From NCBI RefSeq assembly GCF_002155425.1, contig NZ_MUYG01000010.1, positions 558,001 to 622,000 of the forward strand: DNA of 64,000 nt, read 5' to 3'. The DNA comes from Erythrobacter donghaensis (GTDB taxonomy: Bacteria > Pseudomonadota > Alphaproteobacteria > Sphingomonadales > Sphingomonadaceae). A program made the translations under genes and the position numbers. Below, one piece after another: positions 1 to 10,151 of this stretch (positions are counted from its first letter, which is position 1; each line of letters starts with the position of its first letter). Below the pieces are notes generated by a model. The model saw nothing but the letters and a program-made list of their open reading frames with translations, was not told where the DNA came from and did no database searches.

Positions 1-629
1 TCGCGCGTGATCTCGGCGGCGAGCAGGCGTTCCGAGGCGTCGGAGACCTGATCCTCGGGATACATCCAGTCGCCCTCGGGCATCATTCGCGCGAGGTGAT
101 CCTTCAATTCGCCGACACCCTCGCCGCTCAGCGCCGAGATGAAGAAGATCTCGGCGAAATCGACCTTGACGGCCAGTTCCTGCGCGAGCGCCAGCAGCGG
201 CTCTTTCTTGGCGCGGTCGACCTTGTTGAGGACGAGGATCTTGCGTTCGGGCCTGCCGCTCAGCGTCTCCAGCAACGGTTCCAGCTCGTGGCGGCGCTGC
301 TTGATCGGATCGACCAGCAGCAGCACAGCGTCGGCGGCTTCCGCGCCTTCCCAGGCAGCGCTCACCATCGCGCGGTCGAGGCGGCGCTTCGGGGCGAAGA
401 TGCCCGGCGTGTCGACGAGAATCATCTGGGTCGGCGCATCGTCCACCGCGTGCAGCGCAATGCCGAGCATCCGCGCGCGGGTGGTCTGCGCCTTGGCACT
501 GGTGATCGCGACCTTCTGGCCGACGAGACTGTTCACCAGCGTCGATTTGCCCGCATTGGGCGCGCCGAGCACGGCGACGACGCCGCAGCGGGTGGCAGGG
601 GAGGGGGAAGGGGAGGTGGGTTCGGTCAT
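1..629 (-). CDS. era: GTPase Era (3' end outside window)
   Basis: Era is an essential GTPase that binds 16S rRNA and helps mature the 30S subunit. Translating from the ATG at 629 gives an N-terminal tail rich in Ser and Pro, then the G1 P-loop GAPNAGKS (residues 22-29), the Era switch-I stretch ending in AQTTRARMLG, and the G3 motif DTPG. The last visible residues read DASERLLAAEITR, typical of the region just before the C-terminal KH domain. About 209 codons are visible, so the KH domain lies beyond base 1. It sits downstream of rnc in the common lepB-rnc-era order, with a gap of about 119 bases. Identification is firm; only the end is missing. Confidence 0.95.
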   Translation of the reverse strand, partial: MTEPTSPSPSPATRCGVVAVLGAPNAGKSTLVNSLVGQKVAITSAKAQTTRARMLGIALHAVDDAPTQMILVDTPGIFAPKRRLDRAMVSAAWEGAEAADAVLLLVDPIKQRRHELEPLLETLSGRPERKILVLNKVDRAKKEPLLALAQELAVKVDFAEIFFISALSGEGVGELKDHLARMMPEGDWMYPEDQVSDASERLLAAEITR

Positions 630-748
630 GCGCGGCTCTTATCGCTTCGTTGCGCACTTGTCGAAGGGCAGTGGCCGGGTCTTCGGGGCGATCCCGCTTC
701 GCAATTGCACGGGAGGCCGATGTTTCACGTGAAACATTTCAAGAACAT

Positions 749-1435
749 TTATCCGAACCGCTCCAGAAAGGCCTTGGCCGCCAGCCGCTCGGCCTCGCCT
801 TTGCTGCTCGCGGTCGCTTCGGCATTGCCGACGTTGCGCACGCTGACTTCGACCGTGAAGCGCGCCGCGTGATCGGGGCCGGAGCGGTCGGTGACGGTGT
901 AGACCGGCGGCGCGCGGCGATTGCCGGCCGCCCATTCCTGCAAGGCGCTCTTGGGGTGCTTGGCCTTGCCGACGTCGCCTTCGAGTTCCTTGGCCCAGAG
1001 GCGATAGATCAGGCCCTGTGCGGTATCGAAGCCGTGCTCGATGAAGCAGGCGCCGATCAGCGCCTCCATCACGTCGCCAAGGATCTTGTCGCTGTCCGCC
1101 CCGCCATCGTCGCGCGCCTGCTTGCCGAGGCGGATGTGTTCGGGCAGGCCGATGCTCCGTGCGATCCGTGCACAGGTGGTGCCGCTGACGAGCGCGTTGA
1201 GACGCTGCGAGAGCTTGCCTTCGGGCGCGTCGCCCGCGCGGAACAGCCAGGCTGCAACCGAGAGGCCCAGCACCCGGTCGCCGAGGAATTCGAGCCGCTG
1301 GTAATCCGCCGCATCGGCCGGGCCCGATCCGTTGAAACTGCCGTGGGTCAGCGCCTCCAGCCAGACGGCATCGTCGGTGGGGATAAAGCCGTGCTGTTCC
1401 AGCCATGCGCGCGCATCGGGCGAAAGGCCGGTCAC
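749..1435 (-). CDS. rnc: Ribonuclease III
   Basis: Endoribonuclease that cuts double-stranded RNA, including the rRNA precursor. The protein has 228 residues, normal for the family. The signature RLEFLGD is at residues 47-53, a second acidic motif (KILGDVMEALIGA) carries the other metal ligands, and a double-stranded RNA-binding domain follows (KSALQEWAAG onward, ending AKAFLERFG). The start is a GTG whose bases overlap the lepB stop as GTGA, so translation is probably coupled to lepB. The position after GD in the signature is Arg where many homologues have Ala; the catalytic acids are retained, so activity is expected. Confidence 0.95.
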   Translation of the reverse strand: MTGLSPDARAWLEQHGFIPTDDAVWLEALTHGSFNGSGPADAADYQRLEFLGDRVLGLSVAAWLFRAGDAPEGKLSQRLNALVSGTTCARIARSIGLPEHIRLGKQARDDGGADSDKILGDVMEALIGACFIEHGFDTAQGLIYRLWAKELEGDVGKAKHPKSALQEWAAGNRRAPPVYTVTDRSGPDHAARFTVEVSVRNVGNAEATASSKGEAERLAAKAFLERFG

Positions 1436-2268
1436 AACAGGTTTCCGATGCGGTCCCAGCGCGCGGCGGAGAACCATGTGAGCGGATTGCCCCACTCGGC
1501 GCTGCCATCGGTCGACCACACGATGATGGTGGCGCGCCCGACCAGCAGATCCTCGGGCACCAGCCCCACGCCGAAACCGGCAGCAGCCTCGAACCGGCTG
1601 TCCAGCGAGCTGTCGCGGTTGTCGCCCATCACGAACAGGCGGCCGGGCGGCACGGTGACTTCGGCGAAGGTGTCGGCCCCCGGCACGGTTCCGAGGTCGA
1701 GCACCGTATAGGACGGGCCGCCCGGCAGGGTCTCGCGAAAGGCGGTGTAGCGGCAGGCCTCGGCCCCGTCGGCGGTGCGGACGACATCGGCCGATCCGCA
1801 CAGGGTGTTGGGCGACATCGGCACAGCCAGAGCGGGCAGGGCCTCACGCGCCAGCGCCTCGCCGTTGAGCAGCACCTCGCCATTCACGACCGCCACGCGG
1901 TCCCCCGGCAGTCCGATCACCCGCTTGATATAGTCCTGCCCGTCGACCGGATGCTTGAAGATCACGATATCCCCGCGCTCGGGCGTGCGCGCCAGCAGGC
2001 GGCCATCGGGGAGCGGAAGGTCGAAGGGCAGGGAGTGGCGGGAGATGCCATAGGGCCACTTGGCCGCGAGCAGGTAATCGGCTGTCATCAGACGCGGCAA
2101 CATGCTCTCGGTCGGGATCGAGAAGGGCGAGAATACGAATACGCGAAAGGCCAGCACCGCCAGCAACAGCTTGATGATAAACCAGACAAATCCGCCCCAG
2201 CTTTCGCCCGTGCGTGCAGCTTGGGCGGCGGGCGGCGTATCCCGGAGCGATTGGGTCTTAACATCCAT
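1432..2268 (-). CDS. lepB: Signal peptidase I
   Basis: Inner-membrane serine protease that removes signal peptides from exported proteins. It has 278 residues: a short cytoplasmic N-terminus, one membrane segment (about residues 27-46), then the catalytic domain. The Ser/Lys dyad is visible: Ser55 in PTESMLP and Lys115 in IKRVIGLPGD. The conserved MGDNRDSSLDSR box lies near the C-terminus. It is the first gene of lepB-rnc-era and is divergent from pgi, with only about 50 bases between the two start codons, so both promoters must share that space or overlap the coding starts. Confidence 0.95.
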   Translation of the reverse strand: MDVKTQSLRDTPPAAQAARTGESWGGFVWFIIKLLLAVLAFRVFVFSPFSIPTESMLPRLMTADYLLAAKWPYGISRHSLPFDLPLPDGRLLARTPERGDIVIFKHPVDGQDYIKRVIGLPGDRVAVVNGEVLLNGEALAREALPALAVPMSPNTLCGSADVVRTADGAEACRYTAFRETLPGGPSYTVLDLGTVPGADTFAEVTVPPGRLFVMGDNRDSSLDSRFEAAAGFGVGLVPEDLLVGRATIIVWSTDGSAEWGNPLTWFSAARWDRIGNLL

Positions 2269-2317
2269 CACCCGTGCCCTTACTCGCAGCCGCACACTTG
2301 CGCAAAGGGGAACGGTT

Positions 2318-3880
2318 ATGAGCACTTCCGAGACAGGCCGCGACGAAGCCGGGATTGCCGCGGCGTGGGCGGGCCTGCGGGCGCTGCCGCAGCCGACACT
2401 TGCCGATCTGTTCGCCGCCGATCCCGCGCGGCCCGAGGCGCTCACACGCCGCATTGTCTGGCCGGTCGAGCCGGGGAGCGAGGCCGAGGCGGGGATGCTG
2501 ATCGACTTTTCAAAGACCCACCTTTCCGATGAGGCGCTGACCCTGTTTGAGGCGCTGACTGAAGCGGCCGATTTCGGCGCGATGCGCGATGCGCTGTTCG
2601 GCGGCGGGATCGTCAACCCCACCGAGGGCCGCGCCGCTACCCATGGCGCGCTGCGCGGCAGCGGCACCCCGGCGCAGGTCGAAGAGGCCGACGCGCTGCT
2701 CGCCCGCATGGGGATGCTGGTCGAGGCGATCCATGAAGGTGCGCTGGGCGAGGTCAAGCACTGCATCGCCATCGGCATCGGCGGATCGGCGCTCGGGCCC
2801 GCGCTGGCGATCGACGCGCTGACCCGCGATCTGGCGTTGGTCGATGTCCACGTGGTCTCCAACATCGACGGGCTGGCGCTCGAACAGGCGTTCCGCGCCT
2901 GCGATCCGGCGACGACGCTGATCGCAGTGGCCTCCAAGACCTTTACCACCATCGAGACCATGACCAACGCCGCCAGCGCATTGAAGTGGCTCGCCGATAA
3001 TGGTGTCGAAGACCCCGGCGGGCGGGTGGTGGCGCTCACCGCCTCGCCCGAAAAGGCGGTTGAATGGGGCGTGGACGAAACTCGCGTGCTGCCTTTCATC
3101 GAAAGCGTCGGCGGGCGCTACTCGCTGTTCTCCAGCATCGGCTTCCCGGTTGCGCTGGCGGTGGGGATGGACGAATTCCGCGAAATGCTGGCCGGCGCGA
3201 AGGCGGTGGACGATCACTTCCGCGCCGCGCAGGGCCGCGCCAATGCGCCGCTGCTGGCGGCTTTCGGCGACCTCTACTACAGCCGGATTCGTGGCTGCCA
3301 GACCCGCGCGGTGTTTGCCTATGACGAACGCCTCGCGCTGCTGCCCGACTATCTCCAGCAGCTCGAAATGGAATCCAACGGCAAGAGCGTGACCGCCGAG
3401 GGCGCACCGGTCGACGGGCCGACTGCGGCGATCACCTGGGGCGGGGTGGGGACGGACGCGCAGCACGCGGTGTTCCAGCTGCTGCATCAGGGCACGCACC
3501 TGATTCCCGTCGATTTCCTCGTCAGCATCGCGCCCGGTGACGAGCTCGACCCGGCGCATCATCGAATCCTGCTGATGAACTGCCTCGCCCAGGGCGCGGC
3601 GCTGATGGCGGGGAAACCCTCGGACGATCCGGCGCGTGCCTATGCGGGCGACCGGCCTTCGACCACCTTCCTGATCGACGATTGCGACGCGGCGGCGCTG
3701 GGCGCGCTGATCGCCTTCCACGAACACCGCACCTTTGCGGGCGCGGTGCTGATGGGGATCAATCCCTTCGACCAGTTCGGGGTGGAGTTGGGCAAGGCGA
3801 TCGCCAAGCAGATCGAATCGGGCGAGGGCAGCTTCGATGCCAGCACGATGGCGCTGATGGCCGCCGCGGGACTGCGCTGA
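2318..3880 (+). CDS. pgi: Glucose-6-phosphate isomerase
   Basis: Interconverts glucose-6-phosphate and fructose-6-phosphate in the cytoplasm. The protein has 520 residues starting at the ATG at 2318, preceded by AAAGGGG. Both family signatures are visible: VGGRYSLFSS in the middle of the protein and PFDQFGVELGK near the C-terminus; the phosphate-binding segment GIGGSALGP is also present. It stands alone, divergent from lepB and followed by a 254-base spacer with no clear gene. In sphingomonads this enzyme feeds the Entner-Doudoroff route; that is general knowledge of the group, not seen here. Confidence 0.96.
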   Translation: MSTSETGRDEAGIAAAWAGLRALPQPTLADLFAADPARPEALTRRIVWPVEPGSEAEAGMLIDFSKTHLSDEALTLFEALTEAADFGAMRDALFGGGIVNPTEGRAATHGALRGSGTPAQVEEADALLARMGMLVEAIHEGALGEVKHCIAIGIGGSALGPALAIDALTRDLALVDVHVVSNIDGLALEQAFRACDPATTLIAVASKTFTTIETMTNAASALKWLADNGVEDPGGRVVALTASPEKAVEWGVDETRVLPFIESVGGRYSLFSSIGFPVALAVGMDEFREMLAGAKAVDDHFRAAQGRANAPLLAAFGDLYYSRIRGCQTRAVFAYDERLALLPDYLQQLEMESNGKSVTAEGAPVDGPTAAITWGGVGTDAQHAVFQLLHQGTHLIPVDFLVSIAPGDELDPAHHRILLMNCLAQGAALMAGKPSDDPARAYAGDRPSTTFLIDDCDAAALGALIAFHEHRTFAGAVLMGINPFDQFGVELGKAIAKQIESGEGSFDASTMALMAAAGLR

Positions 3881-4134
3881 GCGCGCCAGCGTGGTGCAGG
3901 ATAGCCACAGTGCCTGCAGGTGATTGCGCGCGCACGCACACTTGTTCCTCGCAATAGTTGCAGGCTTGCGTGCGATCGTAGGAAAATTACTTGAAACTGA
4001 TGAGTGCTGGCAAGAATCAACGGATTTTCGCCATCCACCGCGTTCGATTTGCACCTCTCGGCCAAATGCGTATTCTGGATGACGAACGGCGTTAACCGCA
4101 ACGCCGCCTCTCATCCTCCTCGCAAGGAAGCCCC

Positions 4135-4533
4135 ATGATCCGTGCTGCCATCACCCCTGCCATCGCCCTGATTGCCGCCATCGCCGCGCCGGTGGCCGCC
4201 GACGACCAGGCGCAGGGGGACGGGACGGCACGCTCGAAGGTCAAGCCCGCGCGCCTGATCGAATTCACGGGCGACCGCGAGTTTCTGAAGACCTCCTCGC
4301 GCCTGCGGGTGTGGCGTGCCGAAGTCGGCTACACGCTCGACGTCAACCCTGCGGGGGTGCCGACCGATTGCGAACTGACCGACAAGTTCCGCATGAATTA
4401 CGTGAACGACAAGCTGTGCGAGGTGCTGCTGAAGCATCACACCTTTGAACCGGCGGTCGATGCCAGCGGCGCCCCGGTCGAGAGCAGCTACGAAGGCTCG
4501 CTCAACTACGTGGAACTGCGCGAAAAGGAGTGA
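4135..4533 (+). CDS. Small secreted TonB C-terminal-like protein
   Basis: A 132-residue protein with an N-terminal signal peptide (hydrophobic residues 3-20, likely cleaved after AVAA). The mature part carries a pattern resembling the TonB C-terminal domain: a beta strand (VGYTLDVNPAG), PTDCELT, a second Cys in KLCEVLL, then HTFEPAVDASGAPV. There is no TonB-like membrane anchor or proline-rich spacer, so it is not a functional TonB; it is probably a periplasmic protein of unknown role with one disulfide. A paralogue follows at 4599 and a two-domain relative lies at 52471. ATG is preceded by an AAGGA-type ribosome-binding site. Confidence 0.7.
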   Translation: MIRAAITPAIALIAAIAAPVAADDQAQGDGTARSKVKPARLIEFTGDREFLKTSSRLRVWRAEVGYTLDVNPAGVPTDCELTDKFRMNYVNDKLCEVLLKHHTFEPAVDASGAPVESSYEGSLNYVELREKE

Positions 4534-4598
4534 CACTGCGGCGGAACTGCGTTACATTTCAGCCGTTTCCATAGTCGCAGTTTGGAAAGGCACCTGAG

Positions 4599-5006
4599 AT
4601 GATGCAGGCTTCGTTCAAGCTTGTCGCTATCGCCGCCGCGCTCGGCTCCGTACCGCTGGCCGCGAGCACCTCCGTGACCCCGCAGCCTGCCGAAACCGGC
4701 GCCGCGCAGGCATCGCAGACACCGCAGCTGGTTTCGATCAATTACGAACGCCTCTATCGCCGCATGGTGCAGGCTGGAATGGTCTCGCAGGTGCTCGAAT
4801 ACAGCCTTTCGGTCGATGCCGAGGGCAAGGCCACGGGTTGCAGGTTCGGACGCGACTTCCGGATGCTTTCGACCGAACGGGAAGTGTGCCGCTCGTTCTT
4901 GCGCTCGGTCAGCTTCGAACCGGCGCGCGATGATGCAGGCAATCCCGTTGCGGGCACCTATCGCGGCAAGGTCGAAATTGCTTCATTCTTCCAGCCCGAC
5001 CGATAA
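4599..5006 (+). CDS. Small secreted TonB C-terminal-like protein, paralogue
   Basis: A 135-residue secreted protein, tandem paralogue of the gene at 4135. It has a signal peptide (residues 1 to about 22), a short Gln/Ala/Thr-rich linker, then the same fold pattern: LEYSLSVDAEGKATGC, a second Cys in EVCRSFL, then SFEPARDDAGNPVAGTYRG. The order of strand, Cys, Cys, FEPA and the DxxGxPV turn matches its neighbour, so a duplication is likely. No function can be assigned; a structural periplasmic role or partner binding is possible. The spacer between the two copies is 65 bases. Confidence 0.7.
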   Translation: MMQASFKLVAIAAALGSVPLAASTSVTPQPAETGAAQASQTPQLVSINYERLYRRMVQAGMVSQVLEYSLSVDAEGKATGCRFGRDFRMLSTEREVCRSFLRSVSFEPARDDAGNPVAGTYRGKVEIASFFQPDR

Positions 5007-5226
5007 TCCTTTGACATTCGGGCGCCGAGGGCCCATCTGCGCCCCATCGAAGCGCGCTAGCCATGCGTGAAGCGGCGGAATTCTAAAAGCATCCGCCCCG
5101 GCCGCGCCTCGATTTTTTCCCAAGACTTCCCTTTTCACGCGGGCGGTTTCAACCCCCGCGCCGCGCGCCCCATCCGTATGTTCGGGGGTCTGCGCGCGTC
5201 GCAGATTATTTGCGAGTTTCAATTAC

Positions 5227-6744
5227 ATGACCACTTTTGCTGACCTCGGGCTGTCTCAGCCCGTGCTCCAGGCCCTCGACATGAAGGGCTATTCGACGCC
5301 GACCCCGATTCAGGAGCAGGCGATCCCCGCCGTGCTCAAGGGCCGCGACCTGCTCGGCATCGCGCAGACCGGCACCGGCAAGACCGCCGCCTTCATGCTC
5401 CCCAGCATCGACCGGCTGCGCGAGGCCGACAAGCAGATCCCCTTCAAGTCCTGCCGCATGCTGGTGCTCGCCCCGACGCGTGAACTGGCGGTGCAGATCG
5501 CCGACAGCGCCAAGGATTACGGCGCGCTCGCCGGGCTGAAGGTGCAGTGCATCGTCGGCGGCACGAGCGTGGGCAAGGATCGCAACAAGCTGCACCGCGG
5601 CACCGATATTCTGGTCGCCACGCCGGGCCGCTTGCTTGACCTGATCGACCAGAAGGCGCTCAATCTCAACGGGATCGAAGTGCTCGTGCTCGACGAAGCC
5701 GACCAGATGCTCGACCTTGGCTTCATCCACGCGCTGCGCAAGATCAAGGAGCTGGCCCCCAAGGATCGCCAGACGCTGTTCTTCAGCGCGACCATGCCCA
5801 AGGCGATCAAGGAGCTGGTGAGCGGCTTCTGCAACAACCCGGTGCAGGTCTCCGTCACGCCCGAAAGCACCACCGCTGAGCGGATCGACCAGTATCTGTT
5901 CATGGTGCAGCAGGACGAAAAGCTCTCGCTGCTCCAGATGATCCTCCAGCGCCGCCATGCTGTGCCCGGAGAATTCGAGCGGATCCTGATCTTCACCCGC
6001 ACCAAGCACGGCGCGGACCGCGTGGTGAAGAAGCTCGCGCACGCCGGGATCGAGAGCAATGCGATCCACGGCAACAAGTCGCAGCCTCAGCGCCAGCGCG
6101 CGCTTGACGAGTTCCGCAAGGCGCGTGTGCCGATCCTGATCGCGACCGATGTGGCCGCGCGCGGGATCGACATTCCGGGCGTGAGCCACGTGATCAATTA
6201 CGAGCTGCCCAACGTGCCCGAACAATATGTGCACCGCATCGGCCGCACCGCGCGTGCGGGCAAGGAAGGCGTGGCGATCGCCTTTTGTGCCGAGGACGAG
6301 CGCGCCTATCTGAAGGATATCCGCAAGGTGACCGGCGCAGAGCTGGATCGCCTGCCGCTGCCCGACAATTTCCGCGCCGTGGTCGAGGGCGAAGGCCCGA
6401 CCAAGCCTGAGCCGCGCCAGCCGATGAAGCGCGTTCAGGCGCGTCCGCTGGGTCAGCGCAAGCCGCAGGGCGAACATCGCGGCGAGCGCCGTGAGGGCGG
6501 CGAGCGTCGTCCGCAGCAGGGCGATCAGCGCCGCAGCGGCAATGCGCCGCAGGGTGAGCGCCGTCCGCAGGGCGATCGCAAGCCGCAACAGGCGCAGGGA
6601 CAGGGCCGTCCCGCGGGAGGCGGTGATCGTCGCCAGCCCGGCGGCGGTGGCCGTCCCGGTGGCAATGGCGGCAATGGCGGCGGTCGCGGTCGCGGTCGCT
6701 CCGGCGGCGGCGGTGGCGGTCGTCCGCGCGCTGCCAGCGTCTGA
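5227..6744 (+). CDS. rhlE: DEAD-box RNA helicase, RhlE type
   Basis: ATP-dependent RNA helicase, likely acting in ribosome assembly or RNA turnover. The 505-residue protein shows the Q motif (TPTPIQEQAIP), motif I AQTGTGKT, PTRELA, TPGR, motif II DEAD (DEADQMLDLGF), SAT, and motif VI HRIGRTARAG. After the two RecA domains (to about residue 380) comes a long low-complexity tail rich in Arg, Gly, Gln and Pro (about residues 395-505), typical of RhlE homologues and likely an RNA-binding tail. A 220-base leader precedes it, and a clear terminator follows at 6785. Assignment to RhlE rather than another DEAD subfamily is by overall layout. Confidence 0.88.
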   Translation: MTTFADLGLSQPVLQALDMKGYSTPTPIQEQAIPAVLKGRDLLGIAQTGTGKTAAFMLPSIDRLREADKQIPFKSCRMLVLAPTRELAVQIADSAKDYGALAGLKVQCIVGGTSVGKDRNKLHRGTDILVATPGRLLDLIDQKALNLNGIEVLVLDEADQMLDLGFIHALRKIKELAPKDRQTLFFSATMPKAIKELVSGFCNNPVQVSVTPESTTAERIDQYLFMVQQDEKLSLLQMILQRRHAVPGEFERILIFTRTKHGADRVVKKLAHAGIESNAIHGNKSQPQRQRALDEFRKARVPILIATDVAARGIDIPGVSHVINYELPNVPEQYVHRIGRTARAGKEGVAIAFCAEDERAYLKDIRKVTGAELDRLPLPDNFRAVVEGEGPTKPEPRQPMKRVQARPLGQRKPQGEHRGERREGGERRPQQGDQRRSGNAPQGERRPQGDRKPQQAQGQGRPAGGGDRRQPGGGGRPGGNGGNGGGRGRGRSGGGGGGRPRAASV

Positions 6745-6784
6745 CGCGCCCCTACAGTCTTACGCCTGATCCGTAACGCATGAT

Positions 6785-6835
6785 GATGGCGAGGCGAAAT
6801 CCTGCAACAGGAGTGCGCCTCGCCATTGGTTTTTG
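6785..6835 (+). terminator. Intrinsic terminator after rhlE
   Basis: Perfect 11-base arms, ATGGCGAGGCG at 6785-6795 and CGCCTCGCCAT at 6816-6826, with a 20-base loop, followed by TGGTTTTTG. This separates the helicase from gor. Confidence 0.8.
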
Positions 6836-6883
6836 TGGTTGCTTGGGCCATATCGCGCTTCCTCAGACAGAAGGATGCGCGCC

Positions 6884-8232
<1,349 letters not shown>

Positions 8233-8236
<4 letters not shown>

Positions 8237-8955
8237 GGGTAACCGGCAAGACCGTGCTGCTGACCGGCGGCAGCGCCGGGATCGGGCGCGAAATGGCGCG
8301 GCAGCTCAAGGCCAAGGGAGCGCAGGTGATACTCACCGGGCGCGATCCCGCGCGGCTCGATGCGATGGCAGCGGAGGGGTTCGAGACCCTCGCTGCTGAC
8401 CTGTCGAGCGCTGCCGGGGTCGATTCGCTGGTGGCGATGCTGGGCGAGCGGGACATCGACATCCTGATCAATAATGCCGGCCAGCTGGTCGATCATGATT
8501 TCCGCAAGGGTTCTCCCGATCCCGATGCAGCGAATGATGGCATCTATGCCAACCTCACCGCCCCGATCCGGCTGATCACGGCGCTGGTCCCGCGTTTGCG
8601 CGCTCGGCCACAAGCGGCGATTGTCAATGTCACCAGCGGCCTAGCGATCGCTCCGGCGGCGCGTCAGCCGGTCTATTGCGCGACCAAGGCGGGACTTCGC
8701 TTTTACACGCTGGCCCTGCGCGAACAGCTGAAGGGCACCTCGATCAAGGTGATCGAGGCGCTGCCGCCAGTGGTCGACACTCAGATGAACGACGGCAATC
8801 CGATGAAGAAGATGCCAGCGCAAGAATGCGCCCGTCAGATCATTGTCGCGCTCGAACAGGGGCGGGACGAGGCCAATATCGGCATGACCCGCGCGCTGCG
8901 GCTGGTCGAATCCATCGCGCCGTCGCTGGCGCGGCGCATGACGCTGCGGTTCTGA
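8233..8955 (+). CDS. Short-chain dehydrogenase/reductase
   Basis: A 240-residue SDR-family oxidoreductase. The cofactor loop TGGSAGIG is at residues 11-18, NNAG follows, and the catalytic Tyr148 and Lys152 lie in YCATK. The Asp in LAADLSS fits NAD(P) binding. It resembles DltE-like SDRs; the substrate is unknown. It overlaps gor by four bases and is probably co-transcribed, but a shared pathway with glutathione is not shown. Its stop lies one base from the stop of the convergent oxidase gene. Confidence 0.85.
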
Positions 8956-8956
8956 C

Positions 8957-10060
8957 TCACGCCCCCAGCCGCGCTGGCGAGAAGCTTTTGAACGAAAGCC
9001 CCGCCGCCGCTGCATCCTTTGGGAACGCGAGACCCAGCACCGCCGCCGCCGCGATGCGCGACAGCGCCGGCGCGGTCTGGAACCCCGCACCGCCTTGCCC
9101 TGCGCACCAGATGAAGCCGGGCACCTCCGCCGCTTCGCCCACTACCGGCAGCTCGTCCGGCGCGAAGCTTCTGAGGCCCGCCCAGCTGTGGCTGATACGG
9201 CGGATGGGGAGGGTGGTCGCCTGCTCCACCCGGTCGGCGGCAATGGCAATATCGAGCTCCTCGGGCGCGGCGTCGCAAGGGTCGGACGGGGTCTGGTCCA
9301 TCGACGAAGCGAGCAATTGGCTGCGCCCCTCGGGGAGCAGGTAGAAGCCTTCGCCAACGGTCTTGGTGAAGGGCCATGCGTGGACGTCCTCGCCCTCGGG
9401 TGCGGGAAAGCTGATAACCGTGCGGCGGCGCGGCTCGATGCCGATGGGGCGGGCACCCGCCATCCGCGCGATGGCGTCTGCCCAAGCCCCGGCGGCATTG
9501 ACCAGCACGGGTGCGGCGTAAGTTTCGCCTACCGTTTCGACCCGCCACCCATCGCCGTCGCGCGCGATGGCACCGACCCGCGCCCCCGTTACCAGAGTCC
9601 CCCCCGCAGCTTTCAGACCGGCGACGTGCGCCTGAAGCATCGCATGGGTATCGAGCTTCAGCGAACCGTGATCGATGAGCGCTGCGGCGCAGGCATCCGG
9701 GCGAAGGGCGGGCATCAGCGCGTGTGCCTCATCGGCGCCGATACGCGCATAGTCGCACCCGTAATGCCGGTGCACCGCCTCAAGCGCATCCAGCGCTGCG
9801 ATCTCCTCCGCAGCGGCGATATGCAGCGCCGGATGCACAGAGCCATGAACCGCCAGCTCCGCCATACTCAGCGCGGTCAGCGTCCGAACGGGCTCGTTGC
9901 CGAGGCCGTAATGCGCAAAGGCCACGCTCCGCCCCGAGGCGTGATAGCCCGGCGCGCTTTCGCCCTCCAGTACCACCACCCGTGCATGCGGCGCGATCCG
10001 CGCGGCGAGGCTCAGCCCCGCGATGCCGCCGCCGATCACCACCACATCCGCCGTCTGCAT
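8957..10060 (-). CDS. FAD-dependent amine/amino-acid oxidase (DAO family)
   Basis: Predicted FAD-dependent oxidoreductase of the DadA/glycine-oxidase (DAO) family, 367 residues from the ATG at 10060. An FAD-binding motif GGGIAGLSLAAR lies near residues 10-21, and the motif GYHASGRSVAF is typical of this family. The C-terminal HSWAGLRSFAPDELP followed by WCAGQGGAGFQTAP matches the conserved second FAD-contact region. ATG 10060 is preferred over the upstream start because GGGAGGAG lies just before it. The substrate is unknown. It converges with the SDR gene, and is divergent from pccB with a 91-base spacer. Confidence 0.85.
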   Translation of the reverse strand: MQTADVVVIGGGIAGLSLAARIAPHARVVVLEGESAPGYHASGRSVAFAHYGLGNEPVRTLTALSMAELAVHGSVHPALHIAAAEEIAALDALEAVHRHYGCDYARIGADEAHALMPALRPDACAAALIDHGSLKLDTHAMLQAHVAGLKAAGGTLVTGARVGAIARDGDGWRVETVGETYAAPVLVNAAGAWADAIARMAGARPIGIEPRRRTVISFPAPEGEDVHAWPFTKTVGEGFYLLPEGRSQLLASSMDQTPSDPCDAAPEELDIAIAADRVEQATTLPIRRISHSWAGLRSFAPDELPVVGEAAEVPGFIWCAGQGGAGFQTAPALSRIAAAAVLGLAFPKDAAAAGLSFKSFSPARLGA

Positions 10061-10151
10061 CGCGACTCCTCCCGGCACTTTTGCCACGTTGACGCTTGGA
10101 ACGTGTTAAGGCAACGCACCCGATCAAGAGAGCCACCGGAGAGGAACCCCC

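Noticed and set aside
96..872. Plus-strand frames over era and rnc
   Set aside because: The opposite strand encodes Era and RNase III with full motifs; the plus frames are shadows.
5007..5226. Possible cold-shock leader before the RNA helicase
   Set aside because: The 220-base leader has no cold-shock box or clear fold that I can support.
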